Assembly (NCBI GenBank): GCA_013399695.1
Contig: VXAU01001099.1
Span: forward strand, 3,978,241-4,042,240
Direction: 5' to 3'
Source of the DNA: Formicarius rufipectus
Taxonomy: Eukaryota > Chordata > Aves > Passeriformes > Formicariidae
Length of the DNA: 64,000 nucleotides
Shown here: positions 27,351 to 39,431 of the stretch, piece by piece
Layout: each line of letters begins with the position of its first letter
Numbering within the stretch: the first letter of the stretch is position 1
The notes under the pieces: model-generated
Told to the model about the DNA's origin: nothing
Databases searched by the model: none
The model's input: only the letters and a program-made list of their open reading frames with translations
Program-made: the position numbers and the translations under genes

Positions 27351-30300
27351 ACCCTTTCTTGTCCTTGTTGGAGGGGGATAGGAAGGGAAGAAGAACCACA
27401 GTAAAGCTGCAAGGATGGCCCGGCAGGACTGTACCTGCAAGCAGGCACCTCCAGCTTATAAAACCAGCGTGGAAAGGCTGGGTGTGTAAAACTGGCTAAT
27501 ATTTTGGAAAGTTCCTCTGAACTCACTGACTCGGTACATCTGTAAGTGCTGGCCATTCTCCCAGCCTTTATTTTCAGCCCACTTTTCCTGTAAGCTCTTA
27601 TGCATTATCTCTTTGGTTGCCATCAGACATTGTCATTAACTTTCAAAGGCACAAGGATGGAGGAGGCAAAGCCCAGATCCAGGCAGGGTGGTCAGGGTGG
27701 CTGTGCCAGGGGGCATGAAGGAATGCTTTGTGGTGACTCATGAAGGGAACAAACATTCCTTCAGTTTACCCACCAGAAATCTGTGTTCACATAGAACTGC
27801 AAACTAAGGCTTCTGCAAATCCTTGGCAGGGCTCAAGGTGACCGTCACCCTGCAATCCACAAAACAGTACTGTGGGTATATGTTTGACTGTTGGCATCCA
27901 AAACCATTTGGCAAAGGAGTCCAGGAGAAAAGAGCTGGATATATTGGGGGGATGAAATGGAGAGAAGCAAAGACATGGCTGAAAAGTGGAGATTTTGCTG
28001 TAGGGAACTCACAGGGAACATGAAAAAGAGCTGGAGAATCTGTATGTCAGTGTGGTGGGAAGGTAATCTGTAGCAAACCAGGTTTCAGGAGTTCCTCTGC
28101 CCCTAGAACATCTTGTTTCTTGCATGTGGAGGATAGTGGGGCTCAGATTCCCGATTATATCTTGTCAGCGTTGCCATGAGGGAAACCTGTTAACCCCTGC
28201 AACACTGAGGTTTTACAGCCAGCCAGCTGGGGAATGGCTGAGTTACATGTGTGCACATGGGTCTGTGTGAGCAAGCTGGTGATGTCTGTAATGCAGTAAT
28301 TTGCAGCCATCAAATAGTTAATGTAGACTCAGCTTGCAGACTCATAAATTTTAGTTTAACATGCAATTCTGCTCCGACAAGTGTCTATATAAAAATAACA
28401 CCTTCCTGCAGAAATGATCTGCTATCTATGTGTAATCACATGCAAATCTGATTAATTTGCTGACTAAATTAAGGGGAACAGTTTTGAAAAATGGATGCCT
28501 AAAGTTAGGTACATACTATTTATGTACTTAAATATGCAGTAAGATTTTATGTGGTACTTAAGTCTTGTCACTTCAAGTTGCCCTTGGAGTAGCTTTTAAA
28601 ATCAGGTTACCTTTCTGGAGCCCTGAAGCACAGAATTAGATAAGTGGGTTTGAAAATATTGCCTTCATTTTTATTCCTTATTATGTCTGTTGAAGCTGGA
28701 AATACACAGCCATGCTGGGAGCGGGCAGGCAGATTTCTTTTTCATTCTTTTTGCAATTGTACAAGCCAAAAAGATGACAACTTAACTTCTAGACCCAGCG
28801 TGAGTTTGTAGACCTGGTAGTTGGAAAAGCAAACCAAACATCTCTTTTGCTTGTAAACTGACTTCATTTGATCTGGAAATCATTGAGATGCAATAAACAT
28901 GAACTCCATGATCCTATTTTTATGGAGTCAGTTTTCCGAGTAGAACCACACGTAACAAAACAATCATTATAATTGAATAGCAGTGCTTGTGAAAAGGGCT
29001 GGATTGAAAACACTGATGACAGAAGCCTTCTGTTTATTCCTGGAACAGCAGTGACAGTGGCAGCATAAGCTGCAATGCTCTGTTCCACAAACAATTGACA
29101 TCTGAAGGACTCACTGGGGTTACGGCTTCAGCCCTGTTTTCCAGCAGTGGTGGGTGCTGTAGGTGCTGGTGGCTTCAGCCACATCACTGAACAGGTAGAG
29201 CTGAATTAGGGCACTTCACCTTACTGGCACTTGTGTAGCTACACTATTGCTGAACAGGGTTTGGAAGCAAAGGGACAAGGAGGTCGCTCAGTTGCTATTG
29301 TTGGTCTCCACAGACAAGCTCACTGCTGTTCTGTCAATTACTACTGGCTGTGCAGAGCTTGGCCTTTTTTTTCCCCCCATCTTTTTGTGCTGACATCTGT
29401 CTGTTGGACTTCAAAGTGCAATCTTTCAAAGCCATGAAGTCATATGACTTGCCGAACACTTAAGTGATGATCTGCACAAGTATGGGCAGGCTCACTCCTG
29501 GAAGAGGCATTCTTCTGTCACGATGCGTTAAAGCAGCTGTTTGTACTTGGGCAATAACAAAGATTCATTTGAAAGTATTAGCTATCATCAGGGCTTGACC
29601 TCTTCAGAAAGTATTCTTTAGTGAGCGTTTTAAAGTGGATTTGGAAAGATAATGATTTGTGTCCTCGGGTAGAATCTGGGCAATTTATGTGCTCGGCTGA
29701 CTTGCCGCTTTGGCTTCAATGGGTATTTATTCCCATAACGTAGGATTTCTGCGCATGGTTGTGCCGTGGCGGCTGAGGACGATGGTAATGAACAGATCAG
29801 ATACGTGCAGACAGAGATACTGCTCAGGGTGACACATCCTTAATTGTCAGGAGTCTTACAGCAGGCAGTGTGCTCGGTACTGTAGCACTTCAGTGCAGGG
29901 GAAGAAGAGACTGTTTATTTGTTGGGTTTTTAATGTGTGTGTGAGCTCACAAAACATTTGCAGAAGAGCATCATCTCATGGCCCTGAAAAGGTTGATTGT
30001 ATCATTGAAGCCAGTATACCACTCAGAAAATTGAATTTTGTGCCTGGCCTTCATAATAACTTTCTTTCTGTAATATTTCAGTACTCATTTTTTGTTACCA
30101 AGTATGTCATTACTGCTTTATCCTGCAGCTTTCATTAGCAGCCAGTGTCATGTATCTCAGCTTTCTGGAGTTAGTGTACACCTTGGTATAAAGGGACGTC
30201 ACAACATTTGATAGGGCCTCCATTGGGAAGTGCTGGAGAAGGTAGATGTGTTTCCACAGGCTGCATTTTCATCATATCACAACATTTAAGAAGGCATTAC

Positions 30301-32110
30301 CAAGAAGGTGTTTATCTGGCCCTCTCAGTATCATGTATTATCTCAGATCTCTGCTGTTGGGCACTGGGCCAAATTCTGCAGTGGGATCCACCAGATGAGG
30401 TATAAAACAGATCTGTGGACTCGTGAACATTTCCATGATATGTTCCTCATGAACAAGAGCTCTGGTTGTAAAGTCCTACCTACTTTTCCCACACAAGTTT
30501 ATAAATGTCAGGTTTATAACAAAAGGTTATTATAAATGTCCTGCGTCAAATACCTGGCCATGACACTTGTGCTCTGCCGTCAGTCAGCTCCCATGAAACA
30601 CGGGAAATGCCATTATGTGTCTGGTTGCCTCCCACCATATCTGGCTCTGGCCATTTTTGGGACTTTGGGGTAAAAACTACACTCCATGATGTGTTTGTGC
30701 AGCTCTGTCCCAGTGCTGCTGACTGGGCTCCATACCAAAGCTGCAGGATGCAGACATAAGATGAATGGTAAGGGTTACCAGTACAACTACTACTTCCCAT
30801 GACTGACACACACATGTTGCACCAGCTGGTGGTGGCAGAGGGGTGGAAACAGATCTTCTTAATGTGCACCTGCTAATATAAATTAATTATTATAATAATG
30901 AAGCCAAAGCATGATGAATCTATTCTCTCCAGCCTGTCTTTCATCCTGCCTTTGCTTTGGAAGCAGGCAGAAAAATCTCACAGCATTTCTTTAATTTCCT
31001 TTGTGCAGTTAGTTTGCCATTTCTGATTTGTCATCACTCCTAATGTGTCATTGACTTCTGACTGTGACTTGTCATTTATTCAAAGCCTTATTAGCGCGGT
31101 AGTGTCTAAGAGTTATTGAACAACTGACATAATGGACAAGTCATTCCAGCAGCAGAGCTGGAGTTTGCAGGAAAAGGTCATGGAAACCCTGGGTTGAGTT
31201 GTAGGTTGGAAATGTTGATGTGATCTGTCCCTTTGTCAGGAAAGCTGGAACCAAAATGTGAGAAGGTCTGTGTGGTTGCATGTTTGTGTGGGAGAGCCGG
31301 GATGCCTGGTGTGAGTTGTTTATACAGGATGGATTCCTGGTGAGGAAAAATATAAAAATGGGTTATTAAAACTACTGCAGCCGGAGGAGTGAAATCTCAC
31401 CTGTAGTAGGAGATGTGGGAGAAAGGAGATGATGTGTTTTCCTCTCATCTCTTATTTACTGAAGGTAATAAATGTCCTTTGGTTGACTGAGCTGGGTGAG
31501 GGAGTCTCAGCAACCACCTATAGCGACATCCTACAGGCTGCAATAGGTCATCTCAGATCAAAATATAATTTCACTATCTTTAGAAGACTTTCTAATGAAC
31601 TTTATGGTCTATTACTGACACTTTTCATGTGACAACTTCCTCCTGCCTGGAATTGCTGTTTTTTGCAGGGCATGCTCCTCAGTGAAACCACCAACCAGTA
31701 AAATCCCTTTAGAAGAAGGGAAAATGTGCATGGGAAAAGGATTTTATAGTTAAATCTGTGAAATTAAAAATTGATTGCCAATATATTTCACTTCTGTCAC
31801 CTCTGTTGAAAGAAAAAAAATGCAACCTGGCAGTGAGCTGAAAAGAGGGGCCCCAAACTATTTCTCTGTGTTTCAAGGATGAGTTGCATGGTCATTTGAC
31901 TCCAGCTGTCAGGGATCTATAGAGTAGCAGCTTGAACCCTCTGGAGATCAGTCAGATCTCATTAACCTGTAGCCAGTTATTTGTGCAGCTTCCTCTCGTG
32001 AAAAGAAGGCAATTTACTGAGTTTAGGTGATAATCTTTTATCAGGTTCCTTAAAGAAATGTGTGTTTGGGATGAAGAACGTATTTCTGGTAACTGGTATC
32101 CAGAATCATA

Positions 32111-32214
32111 GTCTGATGGATTTAGTCTGATGGACTTGGCAGTGCTGGGTTAACAGTTGGACTTGATGATTTTAAAGGTCTTTTCCAGCTTAAATGGTGC
32201 TGTGACTCTATGAT
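32111..32214 (+). mobile_element. CR1 LINE 3' end, truncated
   Basis: The stretch GGACTTGGCAGTGCTGGGTT is followed by AACAGTTGGACTTGATGATT and TTAAAGGTCTTTTCCAGCTT. It ends AAATGGTGCTGTGACTCTATGAT. This is the characteristic 3' tail of avian CR1 elements, which normally finish in ATTCTATG-type octamers. Only about the last 100 bases are present, as is typical for 5'-truncated CR1 copies. Its divergence appears moderate. It is in the same orientation as KALRN and cannot code for anything. Confidence 0.85.
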
Positions 32215-33237
32215 ATGAGAGATTAAATGCATACCCTCTGTCTCTGAAGCCTGCCCAGTGGTTTTTTGTAACTCTACCTTCTGGTGAGTATCACTGCAGC
32301 AAATTTAAGGACTGCTTGTCCAGGAAGAGATCCAGACAGCTCATGAGGCTTTAATCCCAATCATCTCTTTATGTGTCCTTAGCTGGAACAAACTAAAGGA
32401 AAGCTGTGTTTTCACTGTTTCATTAGTGATTCTTTTGAATTCAACATTACAATAACATCGCTGGTTATTAGCACAAAAATGTCAAGCTTCTTTTAACACT
32501 AAGTCTTAGGGCTATAAACACTTATACTAGCATGCTAAAGAGATTTGGGCATAAGGGGCCATGCTGGCATCAGGGAACAGCTGAAAATATGAGTAGGCTA
32601 ACATTAGATTAAACAGAGGCAGGCTGTAATTTAATTGGCGTTTATACATTGAAAGGAGGAAAAAATAGTAAGTTTAAAAAAGAAATGCAGCTAGGAAGCT
32701 TTTGGAAATCAGGGAGGTAATTTGCGTTCCAAAATGATTCACACCATCTTGTGTTAGCTAATTAACAAAACAGCAGGTTTGTGAATTTGACAGCAGTGGG
32801 GTTAGGGCTCGGTGGGCTGGCTTCTCATCCGTGTGTTCGCTGGGGTCTGTTCAGCCCCCTCGGCGCTTTTTTGCTGCCCTGTGGCATCTGGGGGAGCCTG
32901 GCCTCTTTCAGAGGACAGAGTTACAAGTGGCTGGACTCTGCGATAGGAGCCAGATGAGGGTGAAAGGGGCAGGTGGAGAGGCAGAAGATTATCCATTGAC
33001 TGGTGTGACTCAGCCATCCATAAAATGATTTTCATTAATGTTTAATGTGTGTCAAAAATGTCAGCATCCGTAAGAGAGGCAGATAAATTATTTAGTCCTA
33101 TGAGTGTCTTGTCCTCCCCCTCCCACTGATGTATGTAAGATGTTTGCCCTGGTTTTGTGTAGCTTTAGGACGCTGTTGGGGAGGTTAAAGCAATTGCTGT
33201 TACACCCAGAGTGTTTCCTGGTGAGACCCTCAGAGGA

Positions 33238-33252
33238 GCTGCTGCTGCTGCT
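33238..33252. repeat. Short GCT trinucleotide repeat
   Basis: Five GCT units followed by GCC. It is a minor simple repeat in intron. Confidence 0.9.
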
Positions 33253-33828
33253 GCCAATTCACAGTTCAGTGCTTTGTTAAAGAGGTCTGGGCAACCTGAA
33301 AGCTGCAAGTGGGTTATGCACAGGCCCCGTTAGTGGGCTGTGTTTGGTTTTACATTGGTTTGCAGAGGAGCAGATCCTGGGAAACTGAAAAAAGGGCAGA
33401 AGAGTGGGGTGTAGAGGGAGATGCTGCTCACCAGGTAAGGGCTGTGGAGCAGCTGTTGGAATAGTCCAGCTTTGCAGCACAGCCCGAGTCATCCCTGTGC
33501 CCCTGTGGGGATGTGCCCTGCCTGGCATTATCTGGAGTGCTTTCCGCTGCTGTTTTTACTGCCTTGGGTTGGCTGGGTTTGTTTGGAGGTGTGTCACCCA
33601 GAGACCTGCAAGTGCCTTGCCTGGCTGAACTGTGTCCTACTCCGGGTGGGGACAAAGCCTTTGGCTACTCTCCCACATACACCTCTGCAGGGATGCCTTC
33701 TGCTTTTGTCTCCCCTGTTTCAAGAGCTTAGGGCATGGATCTTGCTGTATCCCTAACCAGGGAATTCATACACAGGAAGGGAATACTCGCCCTTTGAATT
33801 GCAGATTTAGGTTTTCTTTTTCTTCTTC

Positions 33829-33850
33829 CCTTTTTTTTTTCTTTTTTTTA
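33829..33850. repeat. Poly-T tract with one C
   Basis: A CTTCTTCCC-type pyrimidine stretch leads into T-runs interrupted by C and ends TTAAACC. It is a simple pyrimidine tract. Confidence 0.8.
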
Positions 33851-35274
33851 AACCGGCTTCCCAGGGTGACACAATAGCTGCAAGCAGAAATCGTAAGCCC
33901 CAGCAGAAAGGAAAAGGGACCAAAGGAGATGAGCAAAGGCAGAAATGTATCAGTTCAGATGGGATTTGAGGCAAGGTGAGACAGGAAAAATGTAAGCCTA
34001 ATTAATAGCGAGGTACTAGTTCTGAATGTTGGATTAGCCACAGTCAGAAATGACTATTTTAAAACCTACTCTGACACTCATACTAGACACAGCCATCCTT
34101 CCTGGTCAGGGATTTCTCTGAAGGCAATGAGAACTTCAGCAGCGTGTGCCTCCATTCAGATGGGGCATGTTGACCTCTGTCAGAAAAACGAAAAAGAGAA
34201 CTGTTGGTTAAAAGAGAAAATGTACAGAATGTTTTTTAACATAGAGGAAAATGAAATTGCTTTGTTTGTTTGGGATTTTTATTTTCTTCTTTTTAGAGAA
34301 GTCACAGGCTTTCGGACAAGGATCTCAATTGGCCTCTAATTAAAGTTGCTTTCTTGCTGTCTGGCATGAATCCCCCTGAGAGGCAGATGTTTGCAAAGCA
34401 CACTTGGGGCACTGGCATATGGTTCCTTTGTCAGGCTGGTGTTTCAGCAAAGTGTCTCCTCAATGTTGTACATAATTAGATATTTTATTTTATTTTTTTT
34501 GTCCTGGAGAAATTACTGGTGGCTGGAGACCTCCAGGATGTGAGTGGGAGACGGCTGGGAAACCCTAAGCACGTCACTGATATGTGACAGGTGCTGGCAG
34601 ATGCCCTTTTGCAGGTTTTTGGAAAAAGCCAGTTGACAAAACCAATGCCAGTTGAAGGAAATTATTCCAGCCTACAGAGGATGAGTCCCTGGGTACTCAG
34701 CTTCTACAACTTCACAGGGGCCCTGCATCCTTCTTACAGGAATCCATCAGCAGTTCTAAACTTTTTACAGCATTATAAAATTCTGAGGAATGTTTCCATA
34801 AGGAACCCAATTGTAACTGAGAGGGGAGTGAAATGAAAAGAAAATATTCATGCATGCTAGGTCTGGGTAGAAACCATGGCCATGTTTAAAATGTGACTTC
34901 AGATTACAAATGGCCCATAGCTGTTTATTGACACCATAAAACACTGTTGCATCTGGGTGGTCACTGATGTGTAGAGAAATCTGGAGATTGAAAGACACTT
35001 AACGAGTACAAGCTCAAGGTGCTGAGTATACTTATTTCCCTCTGGGGCAGAAGATCTATCCCTTGCACACTTAAGAAATAAAACACAGGATTTTGTGTCA
35101 GATGACCTAATTTTTCCATTTTTTTCCAACGTCTCCCTTTTCTTCCCCAAAAGCCCTTTCTGTGGTCACCAGAGCAAGTCTTTCCTACTGGTGGTGCCTC
35201 ATTTTTGCATGTCTATAAAAGTACACTGCAACAGTTCCCTGCCTCAGAGAGGGTTTTTGAGACAGAATTAATTT

Positions 35275-35485
35275 GTATTTGTAAGGTACTTTTGAGGTCT
35301 GTGAACCTGACTGTGCTTTACTAATGTGGGCAGTCATTATTTCTGTTCTGTAGAGAGGGAAACCAGGATCTGGTGCGGTTAAAACAGCTTGTTCAGGATC
35401 ATGAAGCAATTTAGAAGCAGAACCACAAATAGAGCCAAGTCTTTTGACTAGCAGTCAGATGTGCTATGCACGGGGCTACCTATAA
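35275..35485 (-). mobile_element. MIR-type SINE remnant (antisense)
   Basis: Read on the + strand it follows the reverse complement of MIR. It goes from GTACTTTTGAGG and ATGTGGGCAGTCATTATTTC, through GAGAGGGAAACCAGGATCTG, to AAAACAGCTTGTTCAGGATC. It continues into ATGAAGCAATTTAGAAGCAGA, GTCTTTTGACTAGCAGTCAG and TGTGCTATGCACGGGGCTACC. The order of these blocks (gaggaaactgag, cttgcccaaggtcac, agaaccaggtctt, gtgctctaaccactac in MIR) is kept across about 200 bases. It is highly diverged, as expected for an amniote-ancestral SINE. Confidence 0.7.
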
Positions 35486-35744
35486 CGTCTAATTATTTTT
35501 CTAAGGGTAAGAACTGAAAGATCTCAGCCTGATTCCAAAGCCCTGATGAAAATAAAAGGGAAATACGTAAAAGATTGACTCACAGTCATTGCATTCTCTT
35601 AGCATCTCTATTAGTGTGTGTTTAAAATGAAATGAATAAAATCCCCCATGAATGGATTTGAAGCAGAGCCTTGGCCACAGGTTGTGCATAAATTCAGTAT
35701 CCTTCTGATGCTTTGGATGGTTTTGTGCCATCTCTGAAAAGGCA

Positions 35745-36030
35745 GCGCTTCGGTGGGACGCACAGGGTGTGGTGTTTTAGGCTTCAGATGCCGAACGCGG
35801 CTTATTTGGAGGCCACACGTGCACAGGGGCTGATGAATTTACATGCTGCGAGCGGCTGTATCTTTCTCGAGGCCTTGCCTATTCTTTGGCGAGCTTTCAA
35901 GCTGAGGCTACTGTTTAAATGCGTGGACATTCAAAGGCTGTGCTGGGAGGCTCCGTGCTGCCAAGTACCTCGTGGAAGGAATAACAATCTCAGCAATTAG
36001 CGAGGTCCCCCAAAGCCCAGCCCTCGGTCT
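35745..36030. promoter_or_regulatory. CpG-dense islet with a CACGTG E-box; candidate enhancer or promoter
   Basis: I count 16 CpG in about 285 bases (GCGCTTCGG, GACGCAC, CCGAACGCGG, GCGAGCGGC, CTCGAGG, GGCGAGC, TCCGTG, CTCGTGG, AGCGAGG), in an intron otherwise poor in CpG. A palindromic E-box, CACGTG, lies at 35816-35821, and AATTAGCGAGG closes the block. Frames across it are short and unrecognised. Retention of CpG suggests hypomethylation in the germline, as at promoters and some enhancers. The function is unknown. Confidence 0.3.
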
Positions 36031-37392
36031 CTCAGCATTACAGGCAGGGGAGGGGAGGGGGCTGTGCTGGCAGCGGCTGCCCCTGTATGGCCATCCAAGC
36101 GGTGGGAAAGCAGAGGATCCAACCTGTCGGTGTAGAGGGGGCAGAAAAGCAGCTGGAGCTCTGACATGCGCTGGCAAAACTTGGAAGCAGAGGTATCCTG
36201 TAGTACTGCCACCTGATAGCTATGATCGGGAGGATGTTTCAGCGAGCAGTAGTGGTGTATAATTAAGAAAAATAAGGACAGAATAATGAAGCGCAGAGAA
36301 AAAAATGTTAGTTGTGGATTTAGCCTAAGTATTACATATAAACCCAACATGCATTTTTTCATTTTAGAATAAATGCAGCAACATAATGCCTATGGCTTTT
36401 GTCTCAGCTGGGATAAAGAGTGTGGCATGTGGTGCAGCAGGATTAGTCTTCTGTGCAGACCATCTAATTGGTGTCCATGGTTCTTGCAACTTCTGAATCT
36501 ATGGCACGGATCGGTGTGTCAGTCTGCATGCTGGATCTGGAGGGGCACAGCCACCATCCTTTCCTCAGGGCTATGGTACTAGTCCGACCTTTCTTTCCCC
36601 CTGTCCCTGCCACACTCAGACCTGCAGTCCTAAATGCTTCCTGTGAGACCAGGTATTACCTTTTAATGGTTATTAAGGAGAAGTATATAGCTCTGGGTTA
36701 ATCTTCAATAATAGTTCATAATGATATTTACAGCTTGATTTTGTAATATTTTTTTTGTGTCTGGTGCTGCCTTTAGATTCAATTCAATCCAATCCTTCCT
36801 TCCTCTGTGAGATCAAAACCTGCTCTTCTGCTGCCTGCAGCGGGTGAGGGTGGCAGGAGAGTGTCGTGGGCTCCTGGGGGGCTCAGGAGCACTAAACTGC
36901 TCTTTCTTTGCATCAGGGATCAGGCTGTTGTCTGCAGAAGGGCGACTGGCAGATGCGGAGTGTCCAGCCCCATTTATCTCTGCCAGATGGTGCAAAAATA
37001 CTAGTCCGGAGCACATGTTGCTCCTATTCAACCCAACACTTGTGCCATGCTGTGGCCTCTCTGCCTCTGAACCAATGAGCCTCAGTCAGCAAATCCCAGT
37101 GGCACAGGCCCCGGCAGCCCTTGGCTAAGCCCCTCTGCATGGGTTGTGGAAAATCAGAGGAATCGAACTGGGAAGGCTCACAGCCCTGTGGGGAGAGACA
37201 ATAGGCTGCAGGAAGGGGAGGAAGGGGTTAAAGAGGGTTTAGCACACACAAAAAGTAAATATTTGAGGCAGAAACACAGAAGGAAAGAATAATGGAGAGA
37301 ATAAGGGCAGGAGGAGGAAGCCAGGAGTGTAAAGAGAAGAAAAAGGGGGATTATTTTCTGCCAGAAAACAAAGGGATGTTTGTATGAGAAAG

Positions 37393-37414
37393 GCATTGGG
37401 GAAGCATTGGGGAA
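37393..37414. repeat. 11-base tandem duplication
   Basis: GCATTGGGGAA occurs twice head to tail. It lies just before a MIR remnant. Confidence 0.9.
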
Positions 37415-37419
37415 ATGAG

Positions 37420-37528
37420 GGTTCAGCTCTGCACAAACTTTCTGTCTGACACTGGACAAGTCAATCTCTTTGTCTCAGTTTGCAAAGGCTACAATGGGAA
37501 TAATAAAATTCCCTTTGTTCTGCCTCTC
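37420..37528 (+). mobile_element. MIR-type SINE remnant (sense)
   Basis: GTTCAGCTCTGCACAAACTT is followed by TCTGTCTGACACTGGACAAG, TCAATCTCTTTGTCTCAGTT and TGCAAAGGCTACAATGGGAA, then TAATAAAATTCCC. This follows the MIR core order: gctctgccact, tgtgaccttgggcaagtca, ctctgtgcctcagttt, cctcatctgtaaaatgggaataataa. It is in the same orientation as KALRN and opposite to the copy 2 kb upstream. Confidence 0.75.
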
Positions 37529-37626
37529 TCTGCTCACATCAGATGTACCTTCTGTTTGTATGTTGTAGAAAGCTGAGATGCCACAGTACTGCGAACACAA
37601 ACAAAATCCACTGATACTCTGAGGTG

Positions 37627-37642
37627 AAAAAAAAAAAAAAAA
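37627..37642. repeat. Poly-A tract
   Basis: A run of 16 A lies about 100 bases after the MIR remnant. MIR elements do not end in poly-A, so it is probably unrelated. Confidence 0.9.
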
Positions 37643-38134
37643 GAGGCAGGAAGGCAAAATAAGCTGTGGTAAACCTGGGAGGTAACTGCCCCACGAACTG
37701 GGGTGGTGATGGTAGTGTAGAAATACAGGAATGGCCTTTACTGAGAGGAGAAGAAAGAGTATGGACCAGATTAATCCTACTGGTGCATCCTGGACTCTAG
37801 TGGAGTTCCTCGAGGGATGGGTTTAGCCCAAGGAGTTCAGTTTTGTTTGGTTAAGGAAACTTTGTGTCAAAGTTTTTAAATAGTCAAATCTGTTCTGAGA
37901 ACTATGAGAATGCGGGAGAATGCCTTTCCTGAAACATTGCATGGGACTTGGGATGAACAACTCCTGCTGAAGGCATCAGGAGCCAAGTGATTAAGTCCCA
38001 TGCAGTGCTCTTGACAGGAGGCCTTCTTCTTGCCTACGCATACTTTTTTTAAGTATAGAAAGTATTTCCATATTTCCAGCAGCTGATCTTTATTTGAAGC
38101 CAAGAGCTGCATTTTTCAGACTAGAACTGGAGCT

Positions 38135-38235
38135 TTTCTAGGAAAAGTCACTCTGGAGCAAACCATTGCTCCATCTAGCCCAAGACCGTGTCTCCAACAG
38201 AGGCCCTGCACTCCACTCAGAGAAAGCAATCTGAA
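38135..38235 (+). mobile_element. Ancient amniote interspersed repeat fragment
   Basis: GGAGCAAACCATTGCTCCATCTAGCCCAAGACCG with TGTCTCCAACAGAGGCC and CACTCAGAGAAAG matches a family I recall as abundant in turtles and crocodilians and present in birds. Its consensus contains a GGTCCATCTAGCCCAGTATC core, then CTGTCTCCAACAGTGGCC and CAGAGGAAG. I cannot name the family with certainty; a CR1/L3-related element is most likely. About 100 bases are recognisable. Confidence 0.45.
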
Positions 38236-39405
38236 AGCTCACAGAGCTCTCTCCAGGGATAATTTATATTTCACTCCAAGAGTTAGGGCTTGGCTTTCAC
38301 TTCAAAGTATGTAGGCTTACATTCTTTTCAAAACTCTTGCTTATTTTACTAATCTTCAAGTTCCCTGGAGATTGTCGTTTGCAGATCTCCAACCTGCTCG
38401 GGAAGCCGCTTGAGCTGCTGACCTCCATGTCCAGCAGCAGTGAGCTCCCCAGGCCAACTGAGGCTTTTGTGCAGGGGAAAAAGGAATTTTCTCAGTTTCA
38501 GGATTGCTGCATTTAACGTGGAAGCACGCCTCAGGCTCTTGTCTCACGCATGTGGCTTCTTATTACAGCATCTCATCTAAAACAGTGAGTGCTTCTGCCA
38601 CCCAGGGAATCCCTGCTGAGGGATGGACTGTGCACGTGCAAAGCTGCTCTGCCCTCGAACATGACTCAGCCATGCTGAGGATCCACTCTTTGGATTTTTC
38701 AGTGCTTCAGAGTTTATAAGGACATATTATTCTGTCAGCCGCTCAGGCTGGCGTGGTGTTTTCTTCTCTTGTCAATGGAGTAATAGAAGTTTATGACCAT
38801 TCATCATGTCCCTGCTACATGGATGGCACACAAAGCCAGGACATGATGGGGGTGTTGGGGACTGCAGGGTGACTGGCACACAGCACCCTGCTCTCTGTGT
38901 CTCTTTTAAGGCAAAGAGGCAATTGCAATGTCGGCAGATCGTGGTGAGACCTGCAGGTAGAAAGCAAGAGGGGCACTGTTGTGTAGTCCTGTGCTTATGA
39001 GGATGGTGAACGAGCAGAGAATGGGGAGGATGCCTCAGTATTCAGCCTGCCCTTTTTTCCTACCTCTGTCCATCTGCTGCACAAGGACTGTGCTCTTAGA
39101 AGGGTAGGAGGAGGGTGTAGGGTTGGATGAAAAGGACAGCCCTTGCGTACATGGGGCTCTGTGGCAAAAATCAGATGGTGCTGTGCAGGCATGGCCTTGG
39201 ACCCAGCATGCAAACAAACTAATGTATTAGAAACAGCTGGAGAATAGGATGAAAATAAGCATTATTAAGGATATGCTTGTAATAACTTATGAGCTGGGGA
39301 TGCATCATTGCTGTGCTGGACCCTTCTGGAGACAGATTTGCTGTTGGTTTTGGAGTCCTTCTTGAAGCCATTGGTTTTCCCATTAATGTATACTTTCCCC
39401 AAGCT

Positions 39406-39431
39406 GGAAAACCTGGCAGGAAAACCTGGCA
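39406..39431. repeat. 13-base tandem duplication
   Basis: GGAAAACCTGGCA is present twice head to tail (39406-39418 and 39419-39431). It is a small local slip. Confidence 0.9.

Noticed and set aside
36047..36061. G-run cluster GGGGAGGGGAGGGGG as a G-quadruplex
   Set aside because: There are only three G-runs and no fourth run of three or more within a normal loop distance.
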